A DNA stretch of 64,000 nt from an uncultured Spirochaetaceae bacterium (GCA_944389295.1 CALXLV010000043.1:60209-124208), one strand, 5' to 3'; counted from the first letter of the stretch, positions 37,138-46,769 are shown. Program-made: numbers and translations. Notes: a model not told the origin generated them from the sequence alone.

Positions 37138-38799
37138 TTACCGTCTTTCCCTGTTTACCGCTTTGTTGAGCAGAAGAAGGGAGCCTGTGCTGAAAAGGAT
37201 GCAGATGACCGCCATGGACATGCCTTTGCCTACACTGCCCTGCTCAAACTGCCTGTTTATGTAAGTTGAGACCGTGAGCGTGTTTGTCGGAGCGATGAGA
37301 GAGGGTGTCACCAGTTCGCGGAATGCGATGATGAACGTCATCATCCAGCCCGACATTATCCCGCGTGAAAGCAAAGGAAGTGTTATGCGGCGGAAAACGC
37401 AGAACGGAGTGCCTCCGCATATTCTGCCGGCGGAGAGAAGGCTCTGGCTGATCTGCGAGTATGAGGACGTGACATACTGTATCGTATATGGCAGGAAGAG
37501 GATAACGTAGCTGAGAACCATTATCCAGATCGTCCCGTATATCGGTATGACTTTATATACTGAGTTGTAGAAAAGCATTATGCCGAGGACAATAACGATG
37601 CTCGGCAGCATCTCCGGCAGGAGGGATATTCCTTCGATGATCTTCCCGAGCTGCCTTGATGAGTTCCTCACGGAAATGACTATCAGCGTCCCAAGCACCG
37701 CCGCAATCGTGGCGGATGATACTGCCAGGAAGATGGAGACAGAGAGAGCGTTTATTCCCTGAGTATCCTCCATGAACACGGCCGCATAGTTCCCGAACGT
37801 GAAGTTTCCCGCCCTGAGTCCGTAGCCTCTCAGTTTTATCAGGGAGGAAGCCGCAACGGAAAAGAGCGGAATGAACATGGAGAAGAATACTACTGCGGCA
37901 ATGAAAATCACAGCGGCAGCAAGCGCAGCTCCGGAGAGCTTAACACACTTCACTGAGATCCCCTTCCCTGAAATGAGGGTATATGACTTCTTCATTGTTA
38001 TGTAGTTCTGCAGCATCCATATGAGAAGGCATATTCCGATGAGCACGGAGGCAAGCGATGCTGACTTTCCGAACTCTATCGGCGCGACAGTCGCATACCG
38101 GTGTATATCGGTTGTGAATACAGAAAAACCGATTCTCCGGCCCAGCGTAGAGGGAGTTCCGTACTCAGAGATGGTCTTGACAAATACCAGAAGCGCCCCG
38201 ATCGCATAATTCCCCGTAAGGAGAGGCATGAAGATTTTCCTGATTCTCGTCCGGAATGGAACGCCGAGAACGGCACCGGCCTCATCAAGCACGGACGGAA
38301 CTGAAAGCATGGCGTTCTTCATCATAGTCATCATGAACGGAAAAACGTGGAAGCTCATCACCAGCACAAGCCCTCCGAAGGAGAAGAACCACTCCGAAAG
38401 GAAAGCAAGAGATGGAAACAGCTGCTGCATCAATCCTCTTTTCTGCATGAAGAGAATCCAGCCCATCGATGCTATGTAAGGAGGCGTCATGAAAGGAATC
38501 ATGAAAACGATGTCGAAGAAGCGGTATCTGGCAAGATTCGTGCGTGAGAATATATATGCCAGCGGCAGAGCTATGACCGATGAAACGACAACTACCATGA
38601 ACCCGAGCAGCAATGATGAACCTATCATTGCCGCGTTCTCGCTCTGGGTTATCGCAGCGGCAGCGCTTTCAAAGCCGAAATGACCGTCCTGAAAAACGGC
38701 CTCGGCAAAGATTGAGAGAAGCGGACAGACGATGAGAATGACAAGGAATATTATCAGCAGTGCCGAAGTTGCTCTTCTTCCATTCATCTGTCCGCTCAT
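37138..38799 (-). CDS. Ferric-iron-type ABC transporter, double permease
   Basis: A 553-residue membrane protein with two tandem permease domains of the FbpB type, each with about six membrane segments and its own EAA loop (LDEAGAVLGVPFRTRIRKIFMPLL near residue 185; LLSAGRICGGTPFCVFRRITLPLL near 475). ATG at 38799 is set by GAGGTG just upstream and lies 4 bases after the binding-protein stop. It is the last gene of the ATPase / binding protein / permease operon. Iron is the best guess, but related systems carry phosphonate or other ligands. Confidence 0.9.
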   Translation of the reverse strand: MSGQMNGRRATSALLIIFLVILIVCPLLSIFAEAVFQDGHFGFESAAAAITQSENAAMIGSSLLLGFMVVVVSSVIALPLAYIFSRTNLARYRFFDIVFMIPFMTPPYIASMGWILFMQKRGLMQQLFPSLAFLSEWFFSFGGLVLVMSFHVFPFMMTMMKNAMLSVPSVLDEAGAVLGVPFRTRIRKIFMPLLTGNYAIGALLVFVKTISEYGTPSTLGRRIGFSVFTTDIHRYATVAPIEFGKSASLASVLIGICLLIWMLQNYITMKKSYTLISGKGISVKCVKLSGAALAAAVIFIAAVVFFSMFIPLFSVAASSLIKLRGYGLRAGNFTFGNYAAVFMEDTQGINALSVSIFLAVSSATIAAVLGTLIVISVRNSSRQLGKIIEGISLLPEMLPSIVIVLGIMLFYNSVYKVIPIYGTIWIMVLSYVILFLPYTIQYVTSSYSQISQSLLSAGRICGGTPFCVFRRITLPLLSRGIMSGWMMTFIIAFRELVTPSLIAPTNTLTVSTYINRQFEQGSVGKGMSMAVICILFSTGSLLLLNKAVNRERR

Positions 38800-38803
38800 C
38801 AGG

Positions 38804-39769
38804 TCACCTCGAGCAGAGCTCATTGATCCTTGCGGCCGCATCGGATGAAATTTCCATCATCTCATCCCAGTCGCACTCGATCTGCGGAATCTCATCAAGC
38901 GTGGATCTGTTGTCATACTCGGTGTCCGCAATGCCCGGGAGAAGGTAGGCTTCCGTTACCATGCGCTGCGCATCGTCGGAGAGAAGATAGTCGATGAATG
39001 CTTTCGCGTTATCCATATCTGGGGCGGTTTTCATGATCATAGCCGGACGGGGATTAACGACAGTGCCGCTCTCCGGATAATAAATCGAAAGTGGCTCGCC
39101 CTTCGCCATCGAGTCATAAGCGTTGTAATCAACTCCGGCAAGAAGGATGCCGACCTCGCCAGTCGTCACAGCCTCAAGAGCTGCCTTGTTGGCACCCGGA
39201 ACCACCATGCCATTGGCGGCAAGCGCCTCGAATGTATCCCATCCGAAATCATTGACATAGCCTGCGACGAAATCCTTGCATGCTCCGGAGAGCTCGGGAT
39301 CGGGAATAGCTATATCATCTGCATACTGAGGATCTGCAAGCTCATTCCAGTCAGCATCCAGTTCAGCAGGATATATCAGCGTGTTGTATATGACGCCTAC
39401 AGCGGAAGCGCTGTATCCGAAGAGCATGGAATCCTCATCAATCCAGCCCGGAACCATTCTATCCGCATTGGCAGGCACATAGGACTCAAGCTGCCCGCTC
39501 TCCTTCATGGAAAGACCGTCGGACCACGATGCCAGAATGACGACATCCGCGACAGGATTAGCCTTCTCGGTCTCAAGACGGGCAAGTATCTCACCAGTCG
39601 TTCCCTGGAATGTCTTAACCTCGATGCCTGTCTTTTCCTCGAAATCAGCGGCAAGTTTGTTGGCAAGTCCCGCCGGTGAAGGCATATAGACTGTAACAAT
39701 GCCGCTGTCTGCCGCAAATGCCGGCATGAACGCGGAAAGAAGAGCAAGAACAATAAGCGCTTTCTTCAT
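38804..39769 (-). CDS. Iron(III)-type ABC transporter substrate-binding protein
   Basis: A 321-residue periplasmic binding protein with a clear cleaved signal peptide (MKKALIVLALLSAFMPAFAA). Family features are VTVYMPSPAGLANKLAADFEEKTGI, FQGTTGEILARLETEKANPVADV and a late SDDAQRMVTEAYLLPG segment, as in FbpA/FutA/AfuA proteins. Tyrosines around YYPESG and YNAYDS may be ligand residues, but the classic pair of adjacent iron-binding tyrosines is not obvious. GAGGTGATGAA precedes the ATG. It lies 9 bases after the ATPase gene. Confidence 0.88.
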   Translation of the reverse strand: MKKALIVLALLSAFMPAFAADSGIVTVYMPSPAGLANKLAADFEEKTGIEVKTFQGTTGEILARLETEKANPVADVVILASWSDGLSMKESGQLESYVPANADRMVPGWIDEDSMLFGYSASAVGVIYNTLIYPAELDADWNELADPQYADDIAIPDPELSGACKDFVAGYVNDFGWDTFEALAANGMVVPGANKAALEAVTTGEVGILLAGVDYNAYDSMAKGEPLSIYYPESGTVVNPRPAMIMKTAPDMDNAKAFIDYLLSDDAQRMVTEAYLLPGIADTEYDNRSTLDEIPQIECDWDEMMEISSDAAARINELCSR

Positions 39770-39778
39770 TTCATCACC

Positions 39779-40738
39779 TCACTTTCCGATCCTCAGGATC
39801 GAATTCCTGTTTATATAGACAGGCACTTCAGTACCTGGCGGTATTCGCTTATCACACTCCGCGATCCACTTTTCGTCTCCGTATCTCATGAGGATTCTGT
39901 ATGACGAACCGAGGTACTCGGAGCCGGAAACGACTGCCCTGTATTCAATATCCGAATCGCCGGACGGAGTGAAGCTGATATGCTCCGGACGGAACATCGT
40001 GAAATCATCGATCCAGTTCGATGATCCTATGAAGCGTGCGGAGAATGCGGAACAGGGCTTTGAATAGATATTCTCAGGAGTGTCGTACTGCTCTATCACC
40101 CCGCGGTACATCACTGCGATCATATCTGACATCGACATCGCCTCCGTCTGGTCATGGGTCACAAAGACTGAGGTTATTCCCCTCTCCGAGACAAGGCTTT
40201 TCAGTTCGCTCCTCATCTCCTCGCGGAGCATCGCATCGAGTGCGGACAACGGTTCATCGAAGAGTATGCAGGACGGCTCCATCGCTATGGCGCGTGCGAA
40301 CGAGACTCTCTGCTGCTGGCCTCCGGATAATTGTGAAGGATAACGGTCAGCGTACTCATCAAGCTGTACAGCATGGAGAGCTTCCATGACTTTTCTCTCT
40401 ATATCCGGCTTTTTCCGCACTTTTAGTCCGAAAGCGACATTCTCCCTGACCTTCATATGCGGCCAGAGCGCAAAGTCCTGAAACACAAAACCGAAGCCGC
40501 GCCTCTCGGGAGGTATATTCACCTTTTCCGTTGACGAGAACACACAGCGTCCATCCAGAAAGATTTCCCCGGAATCAGGAGTTTCAAGCCCCGCAATCAT
40601 CCTCAGAAGCGTGGTCTTTCCGCAGCCGGATGGTCCGAGAAGAGTGGTGAAACTTCCAGAGGCTATTTCCATCGACAGGCTGTCTATGACCTTCTTTCCT
40701 CCGAATGACTTTGTTATGTTCCTGAGTTCTATATTCAA
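39779..40738 (-). CDS. ABC transporter ATP-binding protein (FbpC/PotA type)
   Basis: A 319-residue ATPase with Walker A GPSGCGKTT (about residues 35-43), Q-loop FQDFALWPH, signature LSGGQQQRVSFARA, Walker B CILFDEPLSALD and the switch His in VFVTHDQTEAMS. A C-terminal TOBE-like domain starts near 230 (FRPEHISF). The start is TTG at 40738. It is the first gene of a three-gene operon. An inverted repeat 87 bases upstream (40825-40848) may be regulatory. No Fur-box-like sequence was clear. Confidence 0.93.
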   Translation of the reverse strand: MNIELRNITKSFGGKKVIDSLSMEIASGSFTTLLGPSGCGKTTLLRMIAGLETPDSGEIFLDGRCVFSSTEKVNIPPERRGFGFVFQDFALWPHMKVRENVAFGLKVRKKPDIERKVMEALHAVQLDEYADRYPSQLSGGQQQRVSFARAIAMEPSCILFDEPLSALDAMLREEMRSELKSLVSERGITSVFVTHDQTEAMSMSDMIAVMYRGVIEQYDTPENIYSKPCSAFSARFIGSSNWIDDFTMFRPEHISFTPSGDSDIEYRAVVSGSEYLGSSYRILMRYGDEKWIAECDKRIPPGTEVPVYINRNSILRIGK

Positions 40739-40824
40739 TGCCGTATCCCTGAATGAAGGAATACATATGCAGTGTTGCTTCCAGATGGAAAGAAAGTTAA
40801 TTCGGTGTAAAAAGATGGGAACGC

Positions 40825-40848
40825 ATCACATGATTTCCAGCATGTGAT
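40825..40848. repeat. Inverted repeat upstream of the iron-type ABC operon
   Basis: ATCACATG and CATGTGAT arms (8 bp perfect) separated by 8 bases, in the 221-base intergenic region. It is a candidate regulator-binding site. No T-run is present. Confidence 0.45.
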
Positions 40849-40870
40849 TCAGTGGGATGAATTCCGCATG

Positions 40871-40903
40871 AAAAAATGCCCGCAGCCATTTCCGGCGGCG
40901 GGC
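40871..40903 (-). terminator. Terminator of the heparinase-like operon
   Basis: On the minus strand, GCCCGC..GCGGGC arms are followed by six T. It lies about 57 bases after the heparinase-like stop. Confidence 0.85.
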
Positions 40904-40959
40904 GTCAGAAGAAAAGACTTTTCCTGCATGAAATCATATGAGGAAGTTCATCAGCAGAG

Positions 40960-42738
40960 TCATTTTCCGATATGCACTGCCCACTCGAGTGTGTCCGCAA
41001 ATGGTATGAGCGTGCGGTAAAGCCTCTCCGGCCATGCTATTCTGAGCCTTTTGTCCGTTATCTTAATCTCCTCGGTCTTTATCTCTCCGCACTTCGAGAA
41101 CGAGATGCTCCATCCTGCGAATGAGAGCAATGAGGATGAGACTGAGGGCCGGTCCATTGTCATAAGCGAGAGAACTGGCGATTCACCGTCCTTAACACTC
41201 TCGGAGAACGAGATGAGATCGCGGCTGAAAACAACTTTTCTCCTGTAGCTACCAACCGTTCCTTCCGGATATGCGGATGAGAGTTCCATCGAGATGGAAG
41301 AGGAATCTGAAACAACATCTTCCGCCCTGTACTCCCTGCCCGCCGCCTGTCCCTTGCCGCCGAAGTTCACCACGTTGTGATAAAGGCTCTGCATCGGAGG
41401 AAGCGTATAGCGCTCCGGAGAGAATGTTTTTTTCGTATATGTCTCAACGCCTATATCGATTAAAAGCGGATGGGAGCCGCTGCAGAGAATGACGCTTCCC
41501 GTATCGTTATGGTTATGGCTGTCATCATTGCAGCCCGTCTTGACGGCAAGGAGAGTCCCGCCATCCCTGTAGATGGAGATGCCGACGCTGGGATAGTAGA
41601 CATATCCGGGGACAGAACTCTCCGCAGGAAGCGGCGAAGAGCACATCTCCCCTGAATAACGGACTTTCAGCCACATATACCAGAGATTGTAGCTGTTGTC
41701 ATCTTCAGGAACGTTGTCGCCTTTTTCCATGGCATCGATGACTGAGCGCGTGTCCAGCATCGCCTGTCTGATAAGCGCGGTATTGCCCACGGCCCTGCCG
41801 AAGAGGTACTCCCTCGCACCCAGCAGCCCCGCTCTCGGAGAGCAGTCAGAGAAGTTCAGATACCAGTCTCCTGAGACGTGCATGTTCATTATGTAGGAAG
41901 CGATATTCCTGACCTTATTCTCGCTGAACAGAGAAGTGAGCGCATTGCCTGTCACCTGGTTTATTATGCACAGGCAGCCGAAGAAACAGAGCCCCGCGGC
42001 GTGCCAGTACTGCGCGCCCTCGTCGCAGCAGCCGTCCTCTCCGTACTGGGAATACCAGTCTGAAAGGGAGAGAAGGGCCTTATCCATCACGGCAGCGCGT
42101 GTATCCGCATCAAGATCAATGGAGAAAGCAGTGAGAAGCGCGTTCTGCGTGCACCACACAGTCCAGTTGTTCAGCTTCTCATCTCCGCGGCCGCCCATCC
42201 ACCAGAACCATGACCCGATGTATGGATCGATCACCCTTCTCCTGAGCTCAGTGCTGATGCTCCTGCGGAGTGCTGGATCAAGCATCTCTCCGAGAAGATT
42301 GAGGGAAAGCGCGAGAATCTCTCCTGTCTCCATTGCAAAAAGGTCGAGAACTGGACGTCCGGTGTCAGGAACAGGCAGCTGCGGCGTGTCGCGTATGTAG
42401 CAGTTATGCGGAGGAATCACCCAGGCAGGTTCGGCAAAGAGTTCCCAGATCTCATCCTCTATTCTGGAAATATACCGGCCACTGTTCTCAAGGAGCTCCG
42501 CGATAACAAGCGTCGAGAGCCTTCTTCTCTTCCTGAAATACGGCGTCTCATAATGCTCCCTCGAACCAGTCTCTGAGAAGTCCCTGTAGAGCGAGAGAGG
42601 AAGGTGGTCAAAGGGCTCGCTTAGCATCTCGTCTGCCCTGTCAAGGAACCATTTGCGCAGCGGCTGAGGAACAGCGGCTGTCTCAAGAGATGGAAACGAA
42701 AGTCTCCCGCATAGTGTGCTGTCAGGTATCCTGATCAT
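40960..42738 (-). CDS. Heparinase II/III-like polysaccharide lyase family protein
   Basis: A 592-residue protein with an N-terminal alpha/alpha toroid (about 60-330; NNWTVWCTQNALL near 190, DEGAQYWHAAGLCFFG near 240) and a C-terminal beta-sandwich domain. The DDSHNHNDTGSVIL segment near 415 carries the conserved His/Asn of heparinase II/III-like lyases. There is no signal peptide, so the substrate is probably an imported uronic-acid-containing oligosaccharide. The annotation is by fold; no bound polysaccharide can be named. Its start overlaps the flavoprotein stop by four bases (ATGA). Confidence 0.8.
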   Translation of the reverse strand: MIRIPDSTLCGRLSFPSLETAAVPQPLRKWFLDRADEMLSEPFDHLPLSLYRDFSETGSREHYETPYFRKRRRLSTLVIAELLENSGRYISRIEDEIWELFAEPAWVIPPHNCYIRDTPQLPVPDTGRPVLDLFAMETGEILALSLNLLGEMLDPALRRSISTELRRRVIDPYIGSWFWWMGGRGDEKLNNWTVWCTQNALLTAFSIDLDADTRAAVMDKALLSLSDWYSQYGEDGCCDEGAQYWHAAGLCFFGCLCIINQVTGNALTSLFSENKVRNIASYIMNMHVSGDWYLNFSDCSPRAGLLGAREYLFGRAVGNTALIRQAMLDTRSVIDAMEKGDNVPEDDNSYNLWYMWLKVRYSGEMCSSPLPAESSVPGYVYYPSVGISIYRDGGTLLAVKTGCNDDSHNHNDTGSVILCSGSHPLLIDIGVETYTKKTFSPERYTLPPMQSLYHNVVNFGGKGQAAGREYRAEDVVSDSSSISMELSSAYPEGTVGSYRRKVVFSRDLISFSESVKDGESPVLSLMTMDRPSVSSSLLSFAGWSISFSKCGEIKTEEIKITDKRLRIAWPERLYRTLIPFADTLEWAVHIGK

Positions 42739-43853
42739 ATTCTCTTTCCTATCATGGCCTTTGCCGAAGCCATAAAGGCCTTGTCATTGATAAGCACAGC
42801 ACCTCTGACGATGCCGTCCTTCACAAAAATTGTGCGCCTTCTCTCTCCACCGCTCTCAACTCTGGCATCGCCCTCCGGTACTCCGAACGATGCCACATCC
42901 AGGCCTGCTATCTTCAGCAGCGCGGAAGGTTCGGAAGGGATATAATCCTCCCCGCATCCCATCACCGACATGGCGGCGGTGCTGCCCATCTCTCTGGCGT
43001 GAACCGCAAGGCCGAAGGTCTTTCCGTCAAGCTCAGCAGCATCGCCTGCGGCGTAGACATCAGGCGCTGATGTACGGAGATGTCTGTCCACGATTATTCC
43101 CCGTCCGGTCTTTATTCCCGCACTCTCTGCAATCTCCTTCGCAGGACACACTCCCGCAGAAAATGCAAGCACGGAAGCGCTCACCTTCCTGCCTCCGGAA
43201 AGATAGAGGAAATCATCATCAGCGCTCTCCGCATTTCCGGAGGTTATCACCTCGACGCCTTTCGCGTTCAGCGCTTTCTCTATCACCTCGGACGAGGCGG
43301 CATCGAGCTGACGGGGAAGAAGATGGTCTGCGCACTCTATCACGCTTACAGGGATATGGAAGCTCTCCGCGGCCTCTGCAGCAAGCTCAAGCCCGAGAAG
43401 CCCTCCTCCGATCACGGCAAAGCTATCTGCTGAAAGGAGAGCTTTCCTCAAGGAGAGCGCATCGGAGAGCGTGCGGAGAACATGGCTCTCTTTCCTGCCT
43501 CCCGGCAGAGAGAGAGTCCGCGCTCTTGAGCCTGTGGCTATTATCAGGCTGTCATACGGGATGCGGAGATCAGAGGAATCCGGGGCTGAGACATGCACGT
43601 TCTTCTCCGCCGTATCAATTTCCGACACAGCGCCTCTCACGATCTTTATCCCCTTCTCCTCATACCACTCTGCCGGATGGATCAGAAGCGATGAAGGGTC
43701 GCTGCCGCGCAGAATCTCCCCGATCCTCATTCTGTAGTAAGGAAGATATTCCTCTTCCGTAATGAGCGTAACATCCATTCCTGACAGACGGGATGCAGCC
43801 TGAACTCCAGCAATGCCGCCGCCTATGACAACGGCTTTCTTCAAGGTATCCAT
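42735..43853 (-). CDS. FAD-dependent pyridine nucleotide-disulfide oxidoreductase family protein
   Basis: A 372-residue flavoprotein resembling NirB/rubredoxin-reductase-type NAD(P)H oxidoreductases. The FAD motif GGGIAGVQAASRL is at the N-terminus, the NAD(P) motif GGGLLGLELAAEA near 150, and the second FAD motif VYAAGDAAEL near 270. It lacks a redox-active CxxxxC pair. The ATG at 43853 is set by TATGCT 6 bases upstream. It is co-transcribed with the heparinase-like gene. The electron acceptor is unknown. Confidence 0.9.
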   Translation of the reverse strand: MDTLKKAVVIGGGIAGVQAASRLSGMDVTLITEEEYLPYYRMRIGEILRGSDPSSLLIHPAEWYEEKGIKIVRGAVSEIDTAEKNVHVSAPDSSDLRIPYDSLIIATGSRARTLSLPGGRKESHVLRTLSDALSLRKALLSADSFAVIGGGLLGLELAAEAAESFHIPVSVIECADHLLPRQLDAASSEVIEKALNAKGVEVITSGNAESADDDFLYLSGGRKVSASVLAFSAGVCPAKEIAESAGIKTGRGIIVDRHLRTSAPDVYAAGDAAELDGKTFGLAVHAREMGSTAAMSVMGCGEDYIPSEPSALLKIAGLDVASFGVPEGDARVESGGERRRTIFVKDGIVRGAVLINDKAFMASAKAMIGKRI

Positions 43854-43859
43854 GGACAA

Positions 43860-43865
43860 AGCATA
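43860..43865 (-). promoter_or_regulatory. -10 box of the flavoprotein gene
   Basis: TATGCT lies 6 bases before the ATG. No Shine-Dalgarno sequence is present. Confidence 0.5.
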
Positions 43866-43890
43866 TCACCTCAGGAAGATGGCGTCACCG

Positions 43891-44622
43891 CTATCCTCTG
43901 CCGGCCTGCCAATATTCGAGCGTATCCATATCCATCACTGTGAGCTTCTTCCCGTGTCCCGCTCCCGTATCAACTGCGGCAAGGCGGTAGATATCTGATA
44001 TGAACGGAAGAGAAAGCGGCGTATGTCCGATGAAAACTCTCTTTTCGGTGTCAAGAGGAGGCTGCAGGAACGAAATATCCGCGCCGTGCTCGAAGGCCAT
44101 CGCGCTCTGGAGATACGATCTGTTCCAGAGAGGAGATGATGCGGGGTCCTCAGCTATCGCGTAGCCCATCGGGCGGGGACGGAGCGCCGCTATGAGCTCA
44201 AGCTCCGTCATTGTCCATCCTTTCGGCACTCCCCCATGAATGATTATGTATTTCTCCTCGATGCGCACATACGGGACGGAGGAAAGCCATTCCCCAATCT
44301 CCTGCCTCTCGCTGAGGCTGACCTTGTTCCTTATGAATGCATTTACGGTGTCAGCTCCTCCGTCCGAGGCCATCCACTCCCCGTCAAGAATGTCCGAGAC
44401 AAGATAGTCTCGGAGATGCAGATCATGATTGCCGAGCACAGGACGGTAATCGGGGAGCGACATCAGGAAACGCAGGAGCTCAAGGGGCTCGGGGCCGCGG
44501 TCGCTTATATCGCCAACACTGTAGAGAGTATCACGTTCCGGCTCGAATCCCGCCTTATCGAGAGCTTCCCTGAGGAGGCTGCAGTGGCAATGAATATCGC
44601 CGGCTATAAGATTTCTTCCCAT
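43891..44622 (-). CDS. Metallophosphoesterase (PrpA/ApaH-like)
   Basis: A 243-residue calcineurin-like phosphatase. Metal ligands are in GDIHCH (about residue 8), GDISDRGPEPLELLRFL (about 38), GNHDLH (about 66) and IIHGGVPKGW (about 125). The layout is that of bacterial serine/threonine phosphatases and symmetrical Ap4A hydrolases; which activity applies cannot be decided from sequence. It is a single-gene unit with TTGCGT, 18 bases, TATAAT, and an ATG 8 bases after the -10. Confidence 0.92.
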   Translation of the reverse strand: MGRNLIAGDIHCHCSLLREALDKAGFEPERDTLYSVGDISDRGPEPLELLRFLMSLPDYRPVLGNHDLHLRDYLVSDILDGEWMASDGGADTVNAFIRNKVSLSERQEIGEWLSSVPYVRIEEKYIIIHGGVPKGWTMTELELIAALRPRPMGYAIAEDPASSPLWNRSYLQSAMAFEHGADISFLQPPLDTEKRVFIGHTPLSLPFISDIYRLAAVDTGAGHGKKLTVMDMDTLEYWQAGRG

Positions 44623-44630
44623 CAGCCGGC

Positions 44631-44660
44631 ATTATAGCAATCAGAAGATGGAGAACGCAA
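44631..44660 (-). promoter_or_regulatory. Phosphatase gene promoter
   Basis: TTGCGT, 18 bases, TATAAT. The ATG follows after 8 bases, so the leader is at most a base or two. The promoter lies within the 3' end of the pyrophosphatase gene. Confidence 0.65.
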
Positions 44661-46719
44661 CGAAGAGCGCGGCGGATAGCGATGAGACCAGCGAAACCAC
44701 CGTTATCTGCGTGTTTATCGAAGGTCCTGCCGTATCCTTGTAGGGATCGCCGACGGTATCACCGATGACGGCGGCCTTATGGGCCTCGCTTCCCTTTCCG
44801 CCCTCGGCTCCCGCTTCCACATACTTCTTGGAGTTGTCCCAGAGTCCTCCTGAGTTGGACATGAAGAGGGCGAGCAGCAGTCCGCTCACGATATTGCCGA
44901 GAAGGAATCCTCCTATCGATTCCGGCCCTCCGATGAAGCCTACTGCGAGCGTCATCAGAATAGCCATCAGTCCGGCGGGTATCAGCTCTCTCAGCGCGCC
45001 GGATGCGGCGATGTCGATGCATCTTCCGTAGTCCGGCTTGACACGTCCTTCCCTGAGACCTTCAATCGTATTGAACTGTCTGTGTATCTCCGCAACCATC
45101 CTCTCAGCGTTCCTGTCAACGCCGAGGATAAGCATCGCGGAGAATACCGCCGGGACGGCAGCTCCGATCATTATTCCGAAAAATACAGTTGGAGACATGA
45201 TGTCGAAACCTTCGATCAGAGGTCTGCCGGCACTCTCAAGCGCGGCGTTCACCTCGGACATGAACGCTCCCAGAAGCGATATGACCGTAAGCCCGGCTGC
45301 TCCTATCGAGAATCCCTTCGTAACAGCCTTGACGGTATTTCCCGCACTGTCGAGTTCATCGGCTATGCGTATCGTCTCCTCTCCCAGTCCTCCCATCTCT
45401 GCCAGTCCTCTCGCGTTGTCCACTATGGGGCCGTAGGCATCGTTGGAGATTATCATTCCGACTATGCTGAGCATTCCGACTGCCGCCATCGAGATTCCGA
45501 ATATCGCATACCCGTCTCCTATCGGCTGGCATAGCTTGTAAGCGACGAGAGCTGAGACCGCTATTCCGATCATAGCAGGCAGTGCCGATATGAAGCCGTA
45601 TGCTGTGCCGGACAGGATCGTGAACGCAGGTCCCGATGCGGAAGCGTGCGCGACTTTCTGCACTATCGGCTTGGTATCATCGGTGAAGTAGTCAGTCGTG
45701 ATTCCAATAATGACTCCGACAAGAAGTCCGACACTCGATGCACCCCATATTCGCCACGAGAAGCCTTCAAACACAGCTGTCGCGATCGCGGTGAGCACGA
45801 GGAAAATTGCCGTGGTCACATAAGTTGAGGAGTTCAGCGCCCGGGTAGGATTTCCGTTTTTCCCCACTCTCGCCGTGGCAATTCCTATGACCGAGGAGAG
45901 AAGTCCGAGAAGCGAGTAGCAGAACACCATCGAGATGTTGTTGAGATCTCCGCCAGAGAGTGACTGGGCTATCACGAGCGCGGAGGCCGCGGCCGCGACG
46001 TTGGAGTCGAAGAGGTCCGCACCCATTCCGGCGACATCTCCTACGTTGTCGCCTACGTTGTCCGCGATGACTGCGGGGTTGCGCGGATCATCTTCCGGAA
46101 TTCCGAGTTCTACCTTTCCGGTCAGATCGGCAGCCACGTCTGCAGTCTTGGTGAAAATTCCTCCGCCCGCCTTGGCGAAGAGGGCAAGAGAGCTTGCGCC
46201 GAACGAGAAGCCGAGAAGGATCGTGGTATCGCCTGTAAGCATGAGTACGGCCGTGACTCCAAGAAGCGAACAGCCTACAACCAGAAGCCCCATTACCGCG
46301 CCGCCGCGGAAACCGAGAAGGAACGCTTCCCTGAGGCTTTTGTCAGCACTCTCAGCGGTGCGTCCGTTGGAGAGAGTGGCAACCAGTATGCCGATCTTCC
46401 CCGCTATGGCGGAGAGCACTGTGCCCGCTATATAGGCAAGCGCCATAGATATGTTTGAGATAATCCCGCCTTTCCATATGGGCTGGGGAAGAAGAATCAG
46501 TATTATGACAGCGACAACTGCTGCGAATGAGGCGAGTATCTTGTATTCACGCCTGATGAATGTATCGGCACCTTCCTTTATCAGACCGGCGATCTCCTCG
46601 ATGCGCCGGTTCTGGATTTTCTCACGTCTGACCCAGAGATAAAGATATACGGCGAATGCGAATGCGATGGCGACTGTAAGGAACGAAAGACCGTAGAAAA
46701 GCGAAAGATTATCTTCCAT
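44641..46719 (-). CDS. hppA: Membrane-bound ion-translocating pyrophosphatase (K+-independent signature)
   Basis: A 692-residue, roughly 16-helix membrane pump that couples PPi hydrolysis to ion export. The PPi/Mg motifs DVAADLTGKVELG and DNVGDNVGDVAGMGADLF near 200-240 and the C-terminal DTVGDPYKDTAGPSIN are intact. At the position that separates the K+-dependent and K+-independent classes it has Lys (GNTVKAVTKG, Lys at about residue 464), which predicts K+ independence and H+ transport. ATG at 46719 has AGAGG upstream; a GTG two codons earlier is possible. Its 5' leader carries a stable hairpin. Confidence 0.95.
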   Translation of the reverse strand: MEDNLSLFYGLSFLTVAIAFAFAVYLYLWVRREKIQNRRIEEIAGLIKEGADTFIRREYKILASFAAVVAVIILILLPQPIWKGGIISNISMALAYIAGTVLSAIAGKIGILVATLSNGRTAESADKSLREAFLLGFRGGAVMGLLVVGCSLLGVTAVLMLTGDTTILLGFSFGASSLALFAKAGGGIFTKTADVAADLTGKVELGIPEDDPRNPAVIADNVGDNVGDVAGMGADLFDSNVAAAASALVIAQSLSGGDLNNISMVFCYSLLGLLSSVIGIATARVGKNGNPTRALNSSTYVTTAIFLVLTAIATAVFEGFSWRIWGASSVGLLVGVIIGITTDYFTDDTKPIVQKVAHASASGPAFTILSGTAYGFISALPAMIGIAVSALVAYKLCQPIGDGYAIFGISMAAVGMLSIVGMIISNDAYGPIVDNARGLAEMGGLGEETIRIADELDSAGNTVKAVTKGFSIGAAGLTVISLLGAFMSEVNAALESAGRPLIEGFDIMSPTVFFGIMIGAAVPAVFSAMLILGVDRNAERMVAEIHRQFNTIEGLREGRVKPDYGRCIDIAASGALRELIPAGLMAILMTLAVGFIGGPESIGGFLLGNIVSGLLLALFMSNSGGLWDNSKKYVEAGAEGGKGSEAHKAAVIGDTVGDPYKDTAGPSINTQITVVSLVSSLSAALFVAFSIF

Positions 46720-46735
46720 ATGCACCTCTGGAAGA

Positions 46736-46758
46736 TCCGGTGGCGGATTTCCACCGGA
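46736..46758 (-). repeat. Hairpin in the pyrophosphatase gene leader
   Basis: CCGGTGG/CCACCGG arms with a 7-base loop, just upstream of the ribosome-binding site and downstream of the promoter at 46770-46798. Confidence 0.55.
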
Positions 46759-46769
46759 CCACCATTTCC

